From positions 1 through 5,863 of the forward strand of contig JALRBF010000258.1 in the NCBI GenBank assembly GCA_023262365.1: DNA of 5,863 nt. Reading direction: 5' to 3'. Positions 4,551-5,863 of this stretch are shown here, one piece after another. How positions within the stretch are numbered: the first letter of the stretch is position 1; each line of letters opens with the position of its first letter. Both the position numbers and the translations under genes were made by a program. The notes beneath the pieces were generated by a model. That model did no database searches. It saw nothing but the letters and a program-made list of their open reading frames with translations, and was not told where the DNA came from. This stretch comes from Burkholderiaceae bacterium (GTDB lineage Bacteria; Pseudomonadota; Gammaproteobacteria; Burkholderiales; Burkholderiaceae_C).

Positions 4551-5863
4551 GCGCTGCGCTGGCCTGCACCCAGCCAGCCGAGGCCGCGGCTTGGTTACGC
4601 GCGCGCGGATGCTTGGCCTTGCGCGGCAGCAGCCAAACCATTGCGCCTGGCGATGGTCTCGCGGTATGGCCTGGTGCGCAACACGACGGCGCGCGCTTTG
4701 TGCCCCAGGCCATGGCGCGCGGTGCGGCCGCGGCCCTGATTGATGCGGCCAGCGCCCCAGCCCAGGCGTGGCCGCCCGATTGGTCGGCCCACTGGCCGGT
4801 GGCGTGTTTGCCGCGCTTACAAGCGCAGGCCAGCGCGGTGGCCGATGCGTTTTATCAACAACCCAGCGCCAGCCTGATGGTGGCGGCGGTGACGGGAACC
4901 AACGGCAAGAGCAGCGTGGCGTGGTGGTTGGCGCATGCGCTGAGCGCGCTGCAGCAGCGCAGCGGGCTGATTGGCACCTTGGGCCAGGGCTGGCCCGAGG
5001 CGCTACAGCCCAACCCCCTAACCACGCCCGATGCGCTGCAACTGCAAGCCACGCTGGCTGCGCTGCGCGACCAAGGAGCCGCCGCGTGCGTCATGGAGGC
5101 CTCGTCGATTGGCTTGGCGCAATCGCGTCTTGAGGCGGTGCGGGTGCGGTTGGCGGTGTACACCCACTTCAGCCAAGACCACTTGGATTTTCATGGCGAC
5201 ATGGCCAGCTATTGGCAAGCCAAGCGGCGCTTGTTTGAATGGCCCAGTTTGCAGGCCGCCGTGGTGCACGTGGGCGATGCCCAGGGGCAGGGGTTAGCGG
5301 CGGAGTTGTTGCATCTGCCGGTGTGGAGTTACGCCTCGTGCCACCCCAGCGCCCGCCTGGCCAGTGTGAGCGAACGGGTGGACGCGCACGGCGTGACCGT
5401 GCAATTGGTCGAGCGCGACGCCGACGGGGCCTTGCGGGCCGAGGCCACCGCCCATTGGCCGGTGATGGGTGCATTCAATGTGCGCAACCGGCTGGCGGTG
5501 TTGGCCAGTTTGCGCGCGCTGGACGTGCCTTGGGAGCAGGCCGTGGCGGTGCTGCCGCGCTTGCCCCCGGTGCCCGGGCGCATGCAACCGGTGTGGCCCG
5601 GGCCGGGCCGGCCACTGGTATTGGTGGACTACGCCCACACCCCAGACGCCTTGACGCAGGCTTTACAAGCCTTGCAGCCAGTGGCCAAGGCGCGTGGCGG
5701 GCGCCTGTGGTGTGTGTTTGGCTGCGGCGGCAACCGCGACCGAAGCAAGCGTGCGCTCATGGGCCAAGCCGCGCAAGCCTTTGCCCATGTGGTGGTGCTG
5801 ACCAGCGACAACCCACGGCATGAACCGCCGCAGGCCATTGTGCAGGACATCATGCAAGGCATG
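4547..5863 (+). CDS. murE: UDP-MurNAc-L-Ala-D-Glu:meso-diaminopimelate ligase MurE (3' end outside window)
   Basis: MurE is a cytoplasmic ATP-dependent ligase that adds the third stem-peptide residue to UDP-MurNAc-L-Ala-D-Glu. The frame is open from TTG at 4547 to the window edge: 439 residues, with about 60 missing compared with E. coli MurE (495). Visible motifs are the ATP-binding loop TGTNGKSS at 116-123, MEASSIG at 183-189, the DHLDFHGDM block at 211-219, K226 at the position of the carbamylated lysine, MGAFN at 307-311, VDYAHTPDAL at 360-369, VFGCGGNRDRSKR at 390-402 and DNPR at 421-424. DNPR is the signature for meso-diaminopimelate rather than lysine. Oddities against E. coli are SSQ at 28-30 where DSR is usual, and THFSQDH at 206-212 where TNLSRDH is seen. 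Some betaproteobacteria carry a MurE-MurF fusion; the missing end prevents checking this. Confidence 0.96.
   Translation, partial: MSAALACTQPAEAAAWLRARGCLALRGSSQTIAPGDGLAVWPGAQHDGARFVPQAMARGAAAALIDAASAPAQAWPPDWSAHWPVACLPRLQAQASAVADAFYQQPSASLMVAAVTGTNGKSSVAWWLAHALSALQQRSGLIGTLGQGWPEALQPNPLTTPDALQLQATLAALRDQGAAACVMEASSIGLAQSRLEAVRVRLAVYTHFSQDHLDFHGDMASYWQAKRRLFEWPSLQAAVVHVGDAQGQGLAAELLHLPVWSYASCHPSARLASVSERVDAHGVTVQLVERDADGALRAEATAHWPVMGAFNVRNRLAVLASLRALDVPWEQAVAVLPRLPPVPGRMQPVWPGPGRPLVLVDYAHTPDALTQALQALQPVAKARGGRLWCVFGCGGNRDRSKRALMGQAAQAFAHVVVLTSDNPRHEPPQAIVQDIMQGM

Noticed and set aside
4768..5133. Open frame on the + strand within murE
   Set aside because: It is in another frame inside murE. 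The murE frame shows the ATP loop and conserved ligase blocks throughout.
5239..5823. Gly/Ala/Arg-rich 194-codon frame on the + strand
   Set aside because: It overlaps the well-supported murE frame, and its composition is that of an out-of-frame GC-rich translation.

Overview
The window looks like an ordinary stretch of a high-GC betaproteobacterial chromosome. Burkholderiales, probably Comamonadaceae, is my inference from the protein sequences; no database search was run. It holds the end of a dksA-type gene and then the first five genes of the division and cell wall (dcw) cluster, all on the + strand: mraZ, rsmH, ftsL, ftsI and a murE that runs off the right edge. The murE frame is open from 4547 to 5863 with no stop.

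Region 1-896 is the 3' part of a DksA-family gene whose frame is already open at the left edge. The visible N-terminal part is a long Lys/Ala/Pro tail with a six-residue period, like bacterial histone H1-like proteins, encoded partly by exact 18-bp tandem repeats. The DksA coiled-coil tip (DPADRA) is intact, but three of the four zinc-finger cysteines are gone.

Region 897-1180 is the only sizeable gap. It starts with GC-rich hairpins just after the dksA stop and turns AT-rich, with an extended -10 promoter candidate at 1075-1083. It ends in a dense cluster of symmetric sequence before mraZ: a perfect palindrome, three units on an exact 10-bp period that look like a degenerate MraZ operator, and an A/T-stem inverted repeat.

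Region 1181-5863 is packed without gaps. rsmH starts 9 bases after the mraZ stop, with a Shine-Dalgarno sequence overlapping that stop. ftsL, ftsI and murE each overlap the previous stop codon (ATGA, TGATG, TTGA), which fits one operon with translational coupling. rsmH and murE both appear to start at TTG.

The genes work together in a known way. MraZ probably autoregulates the operon. RsmH methylates 16S rRNA. FtsL and FtsI belong to the divisome that builds the septum. MurE makes the cytoplasmic peptidoglycan precursor. I found no undescribed multi-gene system here. The points most worth a second look are the histone-tailed, nearly cysteine-free DksA, the degenerate MraZ box and leader symmetry, and non-consensus residues in the N-terminal and central domains of MurE.
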